Assembly (NCBI RefSeq): GCF_013410355.1
Contig: NZ_JACCFI010000001.1
Span: 3,286,001-3,350,000, forward strand
Length of the DNA: 64,000 nucleotides
Direction of reading: 5' to 3'
Source of the DNA: Agromyces hippuratus
GTDB lineage: Bacteria > Actinomycetota > Actinomycetes > Actinomycetales > Microbacteriaceae
Shown here: positions 53,519 to 63,239 of the stretch, one piece after another
Layout: every line of letters starts with the position of its first letter
Numbering within the stretch: the stretch's first letter is position 1
Made by a program: the position numbers and the translations under genes
The notes under the pieces: generated by a model
Database searches by the model: none
What the model saw: the letters and a program-made list of their open reading frames with translations, nothing else
Told to the model about the DNA's origin: nothing

Positions 53519-53534
53519 CCTTCGCGCCCTGTCT

Positions 53535-54650
53535 TCAGGCTGTGAGCTTGGCGTCCTGTTTCGGAACCACGACCTGCTTGACGATCAGGAGGATCGAGGC
53601 GGTGACCGGAATCGCGATCAGGGCACCGAGAAGACCGAGGAGAGTGCCGCCGACGAGCGCCCCGATGACGACCAAGGCGCCGGGCACCGAGATCGCGCGA
53701 TTCATGACCTTCGGCGTGAGCACGTAGGCCTCCACCTGCATGTATGCGAGGTAGATCGCCGCGAACACCAGCGCCGGCAACCAGCCGGAGAAGAGTGCGA
53801 GGGCTGTCGCCAGGCCGCAGTAGATCACCGATCCCACGAGCGGAATCAGCGTGACGCAGAACGCCACGACCGCCATCAGCATCGGGAATGGAAGTTGGAG
53901 CGCGAGGTGGAGCACCAACGCGACGACCGCATTGCAGAAGGCGAGTGCCACCATCCCCATGAGGTACCCGCCGACCGAGTCGGTGATCTGCTCGGTCATC
54001 GACGCGAGACGCGCTCGGCTGTGTGCGGGGGCGAGGCGGTTGAACCCGACCTTGATCGCCGGCAAGGAGGCAAGGAAGTAGAGGCTCAGCACGAGCACGA
54101 TGATCACTCCAGAGAGCGTCGACACGATCGTCATGCCGACCCGGAACACGCCCTGGCCGATCGTCGCGATATGGGTCGGCTGCGTGAGGAACGAGGTGAC
54201 CTGATGCATGAGCGAACTCGCCTCGGCACCGAACACGTCGTCGAGCCACGCGTACACCTCGGATTTCTCGAAGGCCTGGACGAGCTTCGGGAGGTCGGCG
54301 ATGATCTGCGAGACCTGGCTGACGACCGTGGGCACGATGAGCAGCAGCACGCCGACCACGACCATTGCGAAGGAGACGTAGACGATGACGATTCCCCATG
54401 GACGTCGCACGTCTCGCTGCTCGAGCCAACGTACGACGGGATCGAGTCCGAGGGCGGCGAACAGGGCGAACGCCACCGAGATGAGCACGGTCGACAGGTG
54501 CGAGAACGCTGTTCCGGCCGCGATGGCGACCAGACCGCCGAGGGTGAGGATGAAGCCGGACGCGAAGGGCCGTTTGAGCGTCGTGGAGGTAGTTCGGGGC
54601 GCCTCCTGCACGTTCTCTGGCGTGATGGTGTCGGTGTCCTGGTCAGTCAC
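53535..54650 (-). CDS. AI-2E family transporter (PerM/TqsA type)
   Basis: About 371 residues with seven to eight hydrophobic spans and a long soluble loop between spans 3 and 4 (L-P-K-L-V-Q-A-F-E-K-S-E-V-Y-A-W-L). Members include TqsA, an exporter of autoinducer-2, and ion-coupled PerM-type proteins, so the substrate is open. GTG 54650 overlaps the end of the ThrE-like gene; an upstream ATG (54713) would lie inside that gene. Last gene of the five-gene leftward unit. Confidence 0.82.
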   Translation of the reverse strand: MTDQDTDTITPENVQEAPRTTSTTLKRPFASGFILTLGGLVAIAAGTAFSHLSTVLISVAFALFAALGLDPVVRWLEQRDVRRPWGIVIVYVSFAMVVVGVLLLIVPTVVSQVSQIIADLPKLVQAFEKSEVYAWLDDVFGAEASSLMHQVTSFLTQPTHIATIGQGVFRVGMTIVSTLSGVIIVLVLSLYFLASLPAIKVGFNRLAPAHSRARLASMTEQITDSVGGYLMGMVALAFCNAVVALVLHLALQLPFPMLMAVVAFCVTLIPLVGSVIYCGLATALALFSGWLPALVFAAIYLAYMQVEAYVLTPKVMNRAISVPGALVVIGALVGGTLLGLLGALIAIPVTASILLIVKQVVVPKQDAKLTA

Positions 54651-55971
54651 GGCCGAGCTCCTCATCCTGTTTCGCGAGCGAGTGCCAACCTCGGGCGAAG
54701 GCGGTGGCATCACGGCTCAACCCGGCGCCCAGCACCATCCCGATCGCGATCGCGATCAGGGAGCCGAACGTCTGCAGAATGGTGCTCGTGGCGCCTGCCG
54801 TGCCCGACGCCGCTTCGCTGAGGCCGATGAAGCCCATGGAACCGGGAACCAGCAGCCAGTATGCGCACGTCAGCATGATGCCTTTCGACGGCGCCCCTTT
54901 CAGTCGGCCGGCTAGGTTGACGGCGGGAATCACGAGGAGTGCGCCGACGAGCCCCGAGAGCTCGGGTCCGAGCACGAGGTTGCCGAGCAGCTGGGCGGAA
55001 TAGGCGACGACGAGGGCGTACAGGATCCAGACCAGCGACCGACGCGGCGCTGCAGAGAAGAAGTAATAGCCCAGGGCGACGAAGGCGATGCCGACCCACG
55101 GCGCCCACGCGCCGAGCTGTACCGGGGCTTCGCCGCTCGATGCCGGTGCGGCGGCCACAGACATGCCCGCGAAGACGCCGAAGACGAGGAGCCCGAGACG
55201 CGCGATGCCGAACACCAGCCGGCTCGCACCCGCCATCATCTGACCCGAGGTGAGTTCGACGGCGGCGACTGTGAGCGTCAGCCCCGGCAGGAACGAGACG
55301 AGCGAGGGCGCGACGAGCCGGATCACGTCGTCGTGCACCAGCGGGCTGATCAGGAGCGAGATGACCAGCGTGACGGCGAACGCCGTGAATGCCGGAAGGA
55401 TCAACGACAGGGTCGAGACTCGGTTGCCGACCTGCACTATCGTGCCGACGACGACGCCGAGCATGACGTAGATCGGCAATGCGCTCACGGTCGGATTGAG
55501 CATCAGCCCGAAGCCGATGGTGAGCAGGGTGTAGCCGACGACGGTCAGCACGGGGCCGAAGCGGGAGTCGTCCTTCCTGATCTGCGCGATCGCTGAGACG
55601 ACTGATTCGGGTGTTGCGCGGTCTCTCACCGAGTGCCGCACGAGTCGCTCGACTGCATCGGCCTGATCGAGTCGCAGCGCGCTCTGATTCGCGGGGAAGA
55701 TCGACGTCTGGGACGGTGTCGTGCCGGGGTCTTCGACGAGGATGAGTGTGGGGAGCACGAAGACGCGGAGTTCGGGGCGTGCATAGCGATCCGCGATGCG
55801 CTTCAAGATCTCCTCGACATCACTGGTCGCCTGCGACGAGTCGAGCAGGGCCGCCCCGATCGCACCGAGCATCTCGGGCACGCCGATCACCTCGTCGTCG
55901 GATGCCTCGATCGTCGGTGCCCGATGGAATGCGGTTGCGGCCGCACGGATGCGATCAGTGAACCCCGACAT
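54643..55971 (-). CDS. Threonine/serine exporter family membrane protein (ThrE-like)
   Basis: 442 residues. N-terminal cytoplasmic/periplasmic domain (about 1-130, ThrE type, E-D-P-G-T-T-P-S-Q-T) followed by about ten hydrophobic spans in two halves, matching the DUF1212 plus DUF3815 layout of C. glutamicum ThrE, the proton-motive-force-driven serine/threonine exporter. Here the substrate may instead be a product of the neighbouring amide hydrolase or GABA route. ATG 55971 overlaps the end of the LuxR gene. Confidence 0.82.
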   Translation of the reverse strand: MSGFTDRIRAAATAFHRAPTIEASDDEVIGVPEMLGAIGAALLDSSQATSDVEEILKRIADRYARPELRVFVLPTLILVEDPGTTPSQTSIFPANQSALRLDQADAVERLVRHSVRDRATPESVVSAIAQIRKDDSRFGPVLTVVGYTLLTIGFGLMLNPTVSALPIYVMLGVVVGTIVQVGNRVSTLSLILPAFTAFAVTLVISLLISPLVHDDVIRLVAPSLVSFLPGLTLTVAAVELTSGQMMAGASRLVFGIARLGLLVFGVFAGMSVAAAPASSGEAPVQLGAWAPWVGIAFVALGYYFFSAAPRRSLVWILYALVVAYSAQLLGNLVLGPELSGLVGALLVIPAVNLAGRLKGAPSKGIMLTCAYWLLVPGSMGFIGLSEAASGTAGATSTILQTFGSLIAIAIGMVLGAGLSRDATAFARGWHSLAKQDEELGRD

Positions 55972-57562
55972 CGAGCCTCTTGTTCTGCGGGCCGACTGCG
56001 AGTCGATCGATGGTGTCCACCTCACCGTCGTGGACGAGCAGGCGGTGCCGGGTCGCGATCTTGATCGCCTCGTGTCGCGTTGAGCACCCGAGCTTCCGGT
56101 ACAGGGCCTTGAGCTGTGACTTGATGGTGTTGGGGGAGACGTGGAATGCCGATGCGATCGCCGCGGTCGTCGGTTGCGTGGGCAGCGCGCTCAGCACCCG
56201 GAGTTCGCTGGGCGTCAGAATCGGGCGCATCTTCATCGCGAAATGCGTGAGGTCGTTCGTTGCCGCGTCGAACTCCGCGAGTTCCTCGCCGGAGAGGTGC
56301 GCCCGAACGCGATCGACGAGTTGCCGAGGCACGGTCGCGAGGAGCCGCCGGATGCTCCCCGTGACGGCGAGGCGGTGGATCTGAGTGGCGGTGCTCGCGT
56401 CGAGATCGGCTCCCTCCGCGACTTCGAGCCACGCCCAGAACAGGATCCCCTTGGCTCGCTGGTTCGGGCTCAGCGTGCTGTCGCCCGCGAGTCGACGGAT
56501 TTCGGCAGCCGCGACGTCGAAGCGCGAGTCGTGCAACGCCAGTCGGATGATGGCGAATCTCGTCATGTTGCCGACGCTCGCACTCGACCCTGCGATCTCC
56601 CATGCGGTCGCCGAGTCACCGAGCGCGCACAGTGCGTCGATGAGCGTCGACGCGATGACATCGGATGCGACGGAGCCATGCTGCACCGGGTGGGCATCCT
56701 TGGCCAGTCGGATCGCCTCGAGTGCTTCGCCGGGCCGTTGCCTCGCGAGGAGCAACCGGGCTCGAGCAAGCAGCGCGAACGGCCAGGTCAGCTGCACGCT
56801 GTCGTATGCGTCGAGCTCCGCGAGCCGCTCATCGACGTCATCGGTCATGCGCTCGACGGCGATGAGCGCGGCCGCCGAGGCTTCGGTGGTTCGGCTCGCT
56901 GCGACATGCGATGCAGTGGGGGGCGGGTGCAGTGCAGCCTCGGCAAGGGCGGATTCCGCTTCGTCGAGTGAACCTCGGAGTGCATGCGCGAGCGCAGCTC
57001 GACAGAGCGCGAGCCGTTCGGCGTCGCGCTGGCGCGAGAGCCTGCCCAGCTGTCGTGCGGTGCTGAACTCCAGCAGTGAACGGGAGGAATCGCCTGCGGC
57101 GAGCAGGGTGGAGCCGATCTCGTAGTGGTAGAACCACAGTGGTCCGTCGACCCGCTCACGCGACTCCACACGGACGTCGAGGATTCGGTCTTCGAGCCGT
57201 CGGGCGTAGACGAGGGCCGCGGACACGTCGCCGCTGAATCGGAACGAGATCATCTGCACGAGCGTGAACACATCGAGTTCGTCTGCGCTCATGGTCCTGG
57301 CTGCGTCGGGATCGATGAGCGGCTTGAACGGGCGTGACGTCCGGGCGAGCACCGGCGTCATGCGGTGTCCGAACCGGAGGATCGGGAAGCGTTCGATCAG
57401 CTTGCTGGGGAGCCGGTCGACCGTCGAGGTCAGCAGCTCGTAGTGCTCGTGGTACAGCGGCAGGATGTTCGCCACCGCGACCTTGGCGATCGTCTCCTGG
57501 TTGCCGGAGGCGATCGCTCGTTCCAGCTCCTCCAGTGCCTTGACCTCGTCGTTCAGATTCAT
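55955..57562 (-). CDS. LuxR-type regulator with large helical-repeat domain
   Basis: 535 residues. No receiver and no Walker A are visible, so it is neither a response regulator nor a canonical LAL-type ATPase. Residues about 1-460 are helical and repeat-like (probable TPR-type), and the C-terminus has a LuxR helix-turn-helix (L-T-P-S-E-L-R-V-L-S to N-T-I-K-S-Q-L-K-A-L-Y-R-K-L-G). It probably controls the two divergent operons around 58.9 kb. ATG 57562 follows GGGGGAC; upstream in-frame starts lack a site. Stop overlaps the ThrE start. Confidence 0.78.
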   Translation of the reverse strand: MNLNDEVKALEELERAIASGNQETIAKVAVANILPLYHEHYELLTSTVDRLPSKLIERFPILRFGHRMTPVLARTSRPFKPLIDPDAARTMSADELDVFTLVQMISFRFSGDVSAALVYARRLEDRILDVRVESRERVDGPLWFYHYEIGSTLLAAGDSSRSLLEFSTARQLGRLSRQRDAERLALCRAALAHALRGSLDEAESALAEAALHPPPTASHVAASRTTEASAAALIAVERMTDDVDERLAELDAYDSVQLTWPFALLARARLLLARQRPGEALEAIRLAKDAHPVQHGSVASDVIASTLIDALCALGDSATAWEIAGSSASVGNMTRFAIIRLALHDSRFDVAAAEIRRLAGDSTLSPNQRAKGILFWAWLEVAEGADLDASTATQIHRLAVTGSIRRLLATVPRQLVDRVRAHLSGEELAEFDAATNDLTHFAMKMRPILTPSELRVLSALPTQPTTAAIASAFHVSPNTIKSQLKALYRKLGCSTRHEAIKIATRHRLLVHDGEVDTIDRLAVGPQNKRLDVGVH

Positions 57563-57611
57563 GTGCGTCCCCCATTCACACAACCCATCGCGCGATACCT
57601 CGACGGCCGAC

Positions 57612-58634
57612 TCAGCTTCGCTCGACTCCCGCGGCGTGCTCGGTGACATCGGCCAAGGTCAGGAAGCGCAGTGAGCGCCCTTCCTCGAAACGCGCGCTCA
57701 CGTTTCCAGCGATTCCGCCTTCGACGGCGAGCTTGCTCCCGAGGTCCAGCACCAGCTCTGGCGACCCGGCACTGAAATCGAAGTCTTCAAGGTCGACCCA
57801 GACAATGTTCGGACGCGTGGTCGACTCGAACACGTAGCGCTTCGTCGTGAGATCGGCGACGACCTGCCAGATCGTCTGGGAGGCGTCGGGCTTGCCGGGG
57901 TCGGGAATGCGGAAGGGTTGCGCGGCATTGCGGATGACGCTGAGCATGGAGGCGATGGCCTCCAGCTGCGTGACGGGCGGGGGCAGGCGATCGACGTAGT
58001 ACGCCGCCCGTGCGAATCGATCCGGGGCGGCGGTGGTGCCGGGCAGCGGCTTGTCGCCTCCCCATGCGTCGATCTGCTCGAGCAGCGCGAGCTGCTCGTC
58101 GTACTTCGGAGAATTGGTCAGCACCCGATACTCGGGACCGTGATGGATCTCGACCGCACCGTCGATGTACTCGATGACCGCCGAATCGCCGTGCGCGTCA
58201 TCGAGCGCGAGGTGGATCGCGGGAGCCTCGCCGCTTGCCGGATCGGCGAGCTGCACGACCTGCACCGCCGTGCTCTCCATCCACGAGACGGACTCGGCGA
58301 CCGTCTCGAAGTTGTCGAGGAAGTACTGCAGCCAGACCGCTTGGCTGAGCGCCGGACGAGACTCGTCGACGGCGCCGTACACCGATTCGGAGAGCCACAG
58401 GACATGCCCCGCCAGACCGACCTCGTTGATCCCGTCGACGGAGATCATGTCGAACGCCGTCGCGACCACGCTGCCGTACCGTGCCTGCCACGACAGTTGG
58501 CCGGTCACCCCGTCGTCACGACGGATGCCCCGTGGCAGCTTCCACAGGTTGGTGTCGAGGTCACGGTGGTAATCCATGTTTCTACCGACGAGGACCGACC
58601 CAGCGGCATCCGGCCACACCACTCTGGTGCACAT
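57612..58634 (-). CDS. Linear-amide C-N hydrolase, choloylglycine hydrolase family
   Basis: 340 residues. Ntn-hydrolase with nucleophile Cys2 directly after the initiator Met (M-C-T-R). R18 and D21 (V-G-R-N-M-D-Y) fall exactly at the positions used in bile-salt hydrolases and penicillin V acylases, and L-T-N-S-P (about 172-176) supplies the conserved Asn. Probable substrates are N-acyl amino acids, penicillin V, homoserine lactones or bile salts; in a free-living actinobacterium, N-acyl amides or lactones are more plausible. Start ATG 58634 (after GGAAGGG) is forced by Cys2. Confidence 0.87.
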   Translation of the reverse strand: MCTRVVWPDAAGSVLVGRNMDYHRDLDTNLWKLPRGIRRDDGVTGQLSWQARYGSVVATAFDMISVDGINEVGLAGHVLWLSESVYGAVDESRPALSQAVWLQYFLDNFETVAESVSWMESTAVQVVQLADPASGEAPAIHLALDDAHGDSAVIEYIDGAVEIHHGPEYRVLTNSPKYDEQLALLEQIDAWGGDKPLPGTTAAPDRFARAAYYVDRLPPPVTQLEAIASMLSVIRNAAQPFRIPDPGKPDASQTIWQVVADLTTKRYVFESTTRPNIVWVDLEDFDFSAGSPELVLDLGSKLAVEGGIAGNVSARFEEGRSLRFLTLADVTEHAAGVERS

Positions 58635-58636
58635 GG

Positions 58637-58885
58637 CTATCCCTTCCGCGCCCTGAACCAGGGGAAGAGCGAGCCGATCACCACGCCGGCGAGGAGGACG
58701 GCGAGAAACCATCCCCACGCGGGCATCGTGAACTGCAGGAAGAGGAAGCTCAGGGTCGCCGGTGCGACGTTCGAGAAGACGAACGTGAGCGCGGCCACGG
58801 CAATGATGATCGCGATGATCACCTTGCCGTTGGACGAGGCACCCCCTGCGCCTGCCCTTGGTTTGTCAGGTTCCTTGCCGTTCAT
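58637..58885 (-). CDS. Small LapA-like membrane protein
   Basis: 82 residues, two hydrophobic helices (about 21-40 and 52-75) with charged ends (N-G-K-E-P-D-K-P-R and F-R-A-R-K-G), matching the lipopolysaccharide-assembly-A (LapA/DUF1049) layout. Role in actinobacteria unknown. First gene of the five-gene unit with only two bases before the next gene's start. ATG 58885 follows GGGGGAAAT. Confidence 0.72.
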   Translation of the reverse strand: MNGKEPDKPRAGAGGASSNGKVIIAIIIAVAALTFVFSNVAPATLSFLFLQFTMPAWGWFLAVLLAGVVIGSLFPWFRARKG

Positions 58886-59096
58886 ATTTCCCCCGAAATA
58901 GTTGCTGCTGATGTAACGCCGAGCGTATATCCAGCCCCTTGCGCCGCAGTCTATCAACGCCGCGCAACCCGTCGTCCAGCCCGATTTTCCGCGGGTGAGA
59001 GGGGGGTGAAGGCCGGGTGATGCGCTGGATGACGGCTCGGGGGATTTCGATTGCGATTCGTCCAAGCCCCCTTCTCCTCGGCATAGTGTCGCCGCC
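58886..59096. promoter_or_regulatory. Divergent promoter region
   Basis: 211 bases between the leftward five-gene unit and the rightward amidohydrolase gene. It must hold both promoters. TAGTGT lies close before the ATG at 59097, but no convincing -35 or palindrome could be picked, so no precise sites are proposed. Confidence 0.45.
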
Positions 59097-60380
59097 ATGA
59101 CCACAGGAACGCATGCATCTCAGAGAATGATCGTTCGCAACGTCCGCGTCTTCGACGGGATCAGCGATCGCACGCTCGACAACGTGGATGTGCTCGTCGA
59201 GGGCGCGCACATCCTTGCGGTCTCCACGTCGCCGGTGGCCGGCGATGTGTCGGACGGCGTCGTCGAGATCCAAGGCAACGGAAAGTTCCTCATGCCGGGT
59301 CTCAGCGACGCCCACGTTCACCTGATGGGCAACGCCAACAGCATGATGGACTTCCTGCAAGGTCCCACCGGCGTGCTCTACGGCAACACGATCGCCGAGG
59401 CGAAGCGGATGCTGCTCCGCGGCTTCACGACCGTTCGCGACATGGGCGGCGACACAGCGCCCGTCAAGGCGCTCATCGACCGGGGCAGTTTCGAGGGCCC
59501 CCGGATCTTCCCGAGCCAGGCGATGATCTCGCAGACATCGGGCCACGCGGACTTCTCATTCGTCTACGACGTGCCCGAGGAGTTCGGCGGCAAGCCCAGT
59601 CGCACCGAGGACATCCATTTCACGCGCATCGCCGACGGCGTCCCGCGAGTGCTCGCTGCGGTGCGCGAGCAGCTGCGTCAGGGCGCCACGCAGATCAAGC
59701 TCACACTCGGCGGAGGCGCGGCTTCGATGTACGACCCGCTGAACACCCTGCAGTACACCCCCGATGAGATCCGTGCCGCGGTGCAGGCGGCCGGCGACTA
59801 CGGCACCTATGTCGCGACCCACGTGTACACGCCTGCCGGCATCGCGCGGGCGATCGATGCCGGAGTGACCTCGATCGAGCACGGTCACCTCGCCGATGAG
59901 GAGACGATCAAGCGAATCGCGGACGCGCAGATCTGGCTCTCGATGCAGCCGTTCGCGGAGGACGACCACCACTACCCCGACCCCGTGCGAGCCGGCAAGA
60001 ACACCGAGATCTGCCACGGCACCGAACAGGTCTACGAGTGGGCGAAGAAGTACGGCGTCAAGACCGCCTGGGGCACCGACCTCCTGCTCGAGCCGCAATC
60101 GGCGCCGAGACAGAGCGAGATGGCCGCTCGACTCGGAGAGTTCTACAGCAACGTCGAGGCGCTCAAGATGCTCACCTCGGGCAACGCCTCGCTCTTCGAG
60201 CTCGCCGGTGAGCGCAACACCTATCGCGGCGGGCGACTCGGCGTCATCGCCGAGGGCGCCTGGGCGGACATGATCCTCGTCGACGGCGACCCCACCGACG
60301 ACATCTCGCTCATCGGCGACCCCGACAGCAACTTCAAGCTCATCGTCAAGGGCGGGCGGATCGTCAAGAACACGCTGTGA
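59097..60380 (+). CDS. Amidohydrolase-superfamily metal-dependent hydrolase
   Basis: 427 residues, TIM barrel with the composite-domain layout of imidazolonepropionase/Xaa-Pro dipeptidase-like amidohydrolases. Metal ligands: D-A-H-V-H-L near residue 75, K in T-Q-I-K-L-T-L-G-G-G (carboxylated lysine candidate), H in V-A-T-H-V-Y and I-E-H-G-H-L, D in W-G-T-D-L-L. Family members of this type cleave C-terminal dipeptides, N-acyl amino acids or cyclic amides. No signal peptide. With the Ntn hydrolase and glutamate decarboxylase nearby, an amide or peptide degradation step is likely. Confidence 0.86.
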   Translation: MTTGTHASQRMIVRNVRVFDGISDRTLDNVDVLVEGAHILAVSTSPVAGDVSDGVVEIQGNGKFLMPGLSDAHVHLMGNANSMMDFLQGPTGVLYGNTIAEAKRMLLRGFTTVRDMGGDTAPVKALIDRGSFEGPRIFPSQAMISQTSGHADFSFVYDVPEEFGGKPSRTEDIHFTRIADGVPRVLAAVREQLRQGATQIKLTLGGGAASMYDPLNTLQYTPDEIRAAVQAAGDYGTYVATHVYTPAGIARAIDAGVTSIEHGHLADEETIKRIADAQIWLSMQPFAEDDHHYPDPVRAGKNTEICHGTEQVYEWAKKYGVKTAWGTDLLLEPQSAPRQSEMAARLGEFYSNVEALKMLTSGNASLFELAGERNTYRGGRLGVIAEGAWADMILVDGDPTDDISLIGDPDSNFKLIVKGGRIVKNTL

Positions 60381-60413
60381 CGCCGGGGCGCCCGCCGATC
60401 GCGGGCGCCGGCG
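60379..60413 (+). terminator. Hairpin after the amidohydrolase (possible attenuator)
   Basis: GACGCCGGGGCGCCCGC pairs with GCGGGCGCCGGCGTC with a two-base bulge and a short loop. It starts at the stop codon and stands 32 bases before the pseudo-ATPase gene, so it may only reduce read-through. Confidence 0.5.
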
Positions 60414-60444
60414 TCGGTGGCCACGGTTCGAAGGGGGAGAGTGA

Positions 60445-61218
60445 ATGACATCGTCAAACGGGGAAGAGCCGGTCGCGGCGAACGGCTCGAAACGCACCAC
60501 CGAGCCGGGGGTCGCAGCCGGTGACGTGCTGCTCGAGGCATCCGAGATGGGGGTCGATGCTTCTTGGGGGCACATCTACGGTCCCGTTGACCTGACCGTT
60601 CGCGCGGGGGGCGTGACGGTGCTGGTCGGCGCGGGCGGGCGCGGCAGGACCTCGCTCATGCTCACGCTCGCCGGGCGGATGAAGCCGTCGGCGGGAACCT
60701 TGACGGCATTCGGTCGAGTGAACGAGGCCCACCATCTCTTCGATCACGCCAATATCGCCAACATCGACGAGGTGGACGGCATCACGCAGACCATTCGCGT
60801 TCACGACATCGTGACCGAACAGGTCCGCTGGGCGGCGCCCTGGTACGGGTGGGTGCCCCAGTCGACCGACGCCGACCTGGAACGCATCTGCCGCCCCGTG
60901 TTCGGCGACTACACCCTGCCGACCATGGACGCGATGGTCGAAGAGCTGCCGGAGCTCACCGCCGCGCTCTTCCGCATCGCGGTCGCGAACATCCGCAAGC
61001 CACAGATCCTCGTCGTCGGCGGCATCGACACGCTCCACAGCATTCGCAACGCGCACATGCTGCTCGAGCGACTCGTCGCCCTCGGCCGCGAGCAGACCAT
61101 CATCACTGCCGATGTGAACGGCGCATTCCCCGGCAGCGGCGCACGCGAGTACATCGAGGTCCCGAACCTGACGGACCGAGAGTTCGCCGTTCTCGAGCAG
61201 GAGGCGCTCAGCCGATGA
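60445..61218 (+). CDS. Degenerate ABC-transporter ATPase-like protein
   Basis: 257 residues with ABC ATPase architecture but none of the catalytic motifs intact. The Walker A position reads G-A-G-G-R-G-R-T-S (62-70) with Arg68 in place of the Lys. The signature region reads E-E-L-P-E-L-T-A-A-L-F-R (167-178) instead of L-S-G-G-Q. Walker B reads I-L-V-V-G-G-I-D-T-L (188-197) with the D-E pair lost. ATP hydrolysis is very unlikely. Its stop overlaps the YhgE/Pip start (ATGA), so the proteins are made together; a structural or regulatory ABC-like partner is the best guess. Confidence 0.82.
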   Translation: MTSSNGEEPVAANGSKRTTEPGVAAGDVLLEASEMGVDASWGHIYGPVDLTVRAGGVTVLVGAGGRGRTSLMLTLAGRMKPSAGTLTAFGRVNEAHHLFDHANIANIDEVDGITQTIRVHDIVTEQVRWAAPWYGWVPQSTDADLERICRPVFGDYTLPTMDAMVEELPELTAALFRIAVANIRKPQILVVGGIDTLHSIRNAHMLLERLVALGREQTIITADVNGAFPGSGAREYIEVPNLTDREFAVLEQEALSR

Positions 61219-63170
61219 TTGCCGCATTCTCACCCGGGAGCGATTTCAAGCGCTACTACCGAGGCCGCATGCCGCGGCTCGCCCTCATCGTGATCATCCT
61301 CATGCCGCTGATGTACTGCGCGCTCTATCTGTGGGCGTTCTGGAACCCGTTCGGCGAAGTGAACAAGCTGCCGGTCGCGATCATCAACCTCGACGAGGGG
61401 GTGACCGTCGACGGGGAACGGACCGATGCGGGAGCCGACGTCGTCACGGGGCTCATCGAGTCGAAGCAGCTCGATCTCCACGAGGTCGACGAGCAGGAGG
61501 GCGTCGACGGACTGGCCCACGGGCGCTTCTACTTCACCATCACGATCCCTGAGGACTTCAGCGAATCGGTGACGTCGGCGGCATCCGACAACGCACATCA
61601 GGCGAAGCTGATCTTCACCTACAACGACGCGAACAACTACCTCGCGACCGTCATCGGTCAGGATGCCGCGGAGGAGGCGATCAACCAGGTCAGCGCTCAA
61701 GTCGGCGAGCAGGTCTTCCAGACCGTGCTGGGTCTCGCGGAGGACACGATCCCGAAGCTGCGGGAGGCGGCAGCCCAGGTCGACGAGCTCAACGCCGGCA
61801 TGCAGCAGGCGAACTCGGGCGCGCAGGAGCTCGCCGACAACCTCGTCACCGCGAAGGACGGCTCGGCGACGCTGGCCGGTGCGCTCGATGAGCTGGACGA
61901 CGCCGTGGATGACGCCGTGACCCGCGCCGAGTCGATCGTCGACAGCTCGGGCATGTCGGGCACGGAGCTGCGCCAAGTGGTGCAGCGCGTGACCGCCGAC
62001 ACCGATCAGGCCGCCGCGGCACTCGACAGGGTCGTCTCGGGCAGGGACGAGGCCATCGACCGGCTGGACACGATCATCGCCGAACTCGCCGCCGGCGACG
62101 ACGAGGTCCAGCAGGACTTCGCGGACCGCCTCACGGAGGTGCGCGACTTCATCCTCGACAACTGGGTCTCCCAAGACCTGGCACTGACGTTCGCCGCCAT
62201 TCAGGAGGATGTCGACATCATCGCCGCCGAACTGGACAACCCCGACAGTCGTGTGAGCGTCATCCTGCGCTCGGTCGAGAACGGGGGAGTCCAGCGGGAC
62301 CTCGGCGAGGTGCGGGCCGCCGCGGGGCAGCTGCGCTCGGGCGCTGACGAATTGTCCTCCGGCCTCGTGAAGCTCAGCGACGGCGCGAGCCGGCTCGCGG
62401 CGGGTACTCCGATCCTGGCGGCGGGCACCGACCAACTGGCCGGTGCGGTCGAGCAGGGCCTGCAGTTCATCCCGTCCTGGGACAACGAGGAGCAGGGCAA
62501 CTTCATCAAGGCGCTCGCCGATCCCGTCGCGCTCGAGGAGGTGACCAACAACGAGGCCAAGACCTTCGCGTACGGCTTCGCACCGTTCTTCATGGGCCTC
62601 GGCCTGTTCGTCGGTTCGCTCATCGCGTGGATGCTCTTCACACCGCTGCAGGCGCGACCGCTGGCGCAGGGCCTCGGGTCGTTCCGCGTGGTGCTCGCCT
62701 CCTACGCGCCGACGCTGTTCGTCGGCATCCTGCAGGCGCTCATCCTCTTCCTGGTCCTGTACTTCGGCCTCGGGCTGCATCCCGTTCATGCAGGAGGAAC
62801 GCTCGCGTTCATGTTCCTGATGGTCGCGATGTTCCTGGCGCTGATACAGATGTTCAACGCATTGTTCGGTCCCGCCGTCGGCAGGGTGGCGACGCTCGTG
62901 TTCCTCATGATCATGCTGACGTCGGCCGGGGGAATCTACCCCGTTCCGGTCACCTCGGTGCCGTTCCAGTACCTGCACTGGATCGACCCGATGACCTTCA
63001 CCGTGACGGGACTTCGGCAGCTGATCGTCGGCGGGGTCGACTCCAGGCTGTGGACATCGGTCGTCGTGATCGTGGTGCTCACGGTCGCCTTCCTCGCCGT
63101 CTCGACGTGGGCAGCCCGCCGGAACCGTCAGTACAACATGGACCGCCTCTATCCACCGGTCGAGGTCTAG
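61215..63170 (+). CDS. YhgE/Pip-family membrane protein
   Basis: 651 residues. One N-terminal span (about 20-42), a large extracytoplasmic region (about 43-460) with long coiled-coil and repeated A-A-G-Q-L-R-S-G-A-D-E-L/L-A-A-G-T-P-I-L-A-A-G-T segments, then five to six C-terminal spans in an ABC2-permease-like block. Related to phage-infection protein Pip, YhgE and ESX-associated YueB. Export function has been proposed for related proteins but substrates are unknown. ATG 61215 is coupled to the preceding degenerate ATPase. Confidence 0.87.
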   Translation: MIAAFSPGSDFKRYYRGRMPRLALIVIILMPLMYCALYLWAFWNPFGEVNKLPVAIINLDEGVTVDGERTDAGADVVTGLIESKQLDLHEVDEQEGVDGLAHGRFYFTITIPEDFSESVTSAASDNAHQAKLIFTYNDANNYLATVIGQDAAEEAINQVSAQVGEQVFQTVLGLAEDTIPKLREAAAQVDELNAGMQQANSGAQELADNLVTAKDGSATLAGALDELDDAVDDAVTRAESIVDSSGMSGTELRQVVQRVTADTDQAAAALDRVVSGRDEAIDRLDTIIAELAAGDDEVQQDFADRLTEVRDFILDNWVSQDLALTFAAIQEDVDIIAAELDNPDSRVSVILRSVENGGVQRDLGEVRAAAGQLRSGADELSSGLVKLSDGASRLAAGTPILAAGTDQLAGAVEQGLQFIPSWDNEEQGNFIKALADPVALEEVTNNEAKTFAYGFAPFFMGLGLFVGSLIAWMLFTPLQARPLAQGLGSFRVVLASYAPTLFVGILQALILFLVLYFGLGLHPVHAGGTLAFMFLMVAMFLALIQMFNALFGPAVGRVATLVFLMIMLTSAGGIYPVPVTSVPFQYLHWIDPMTFTVTGLRQLIVGGVDSRLWTSVVVIVVLTVAFLAVSTWAARRNRQYNMDRLYPPVEV

Positions 63171-63239
63171 GAGGGCCATCAGCACGAGCAGTTCAGCCGC
63201 ACATCACCACACGTTGCACACGCAAGATCAGGAGCGAAA

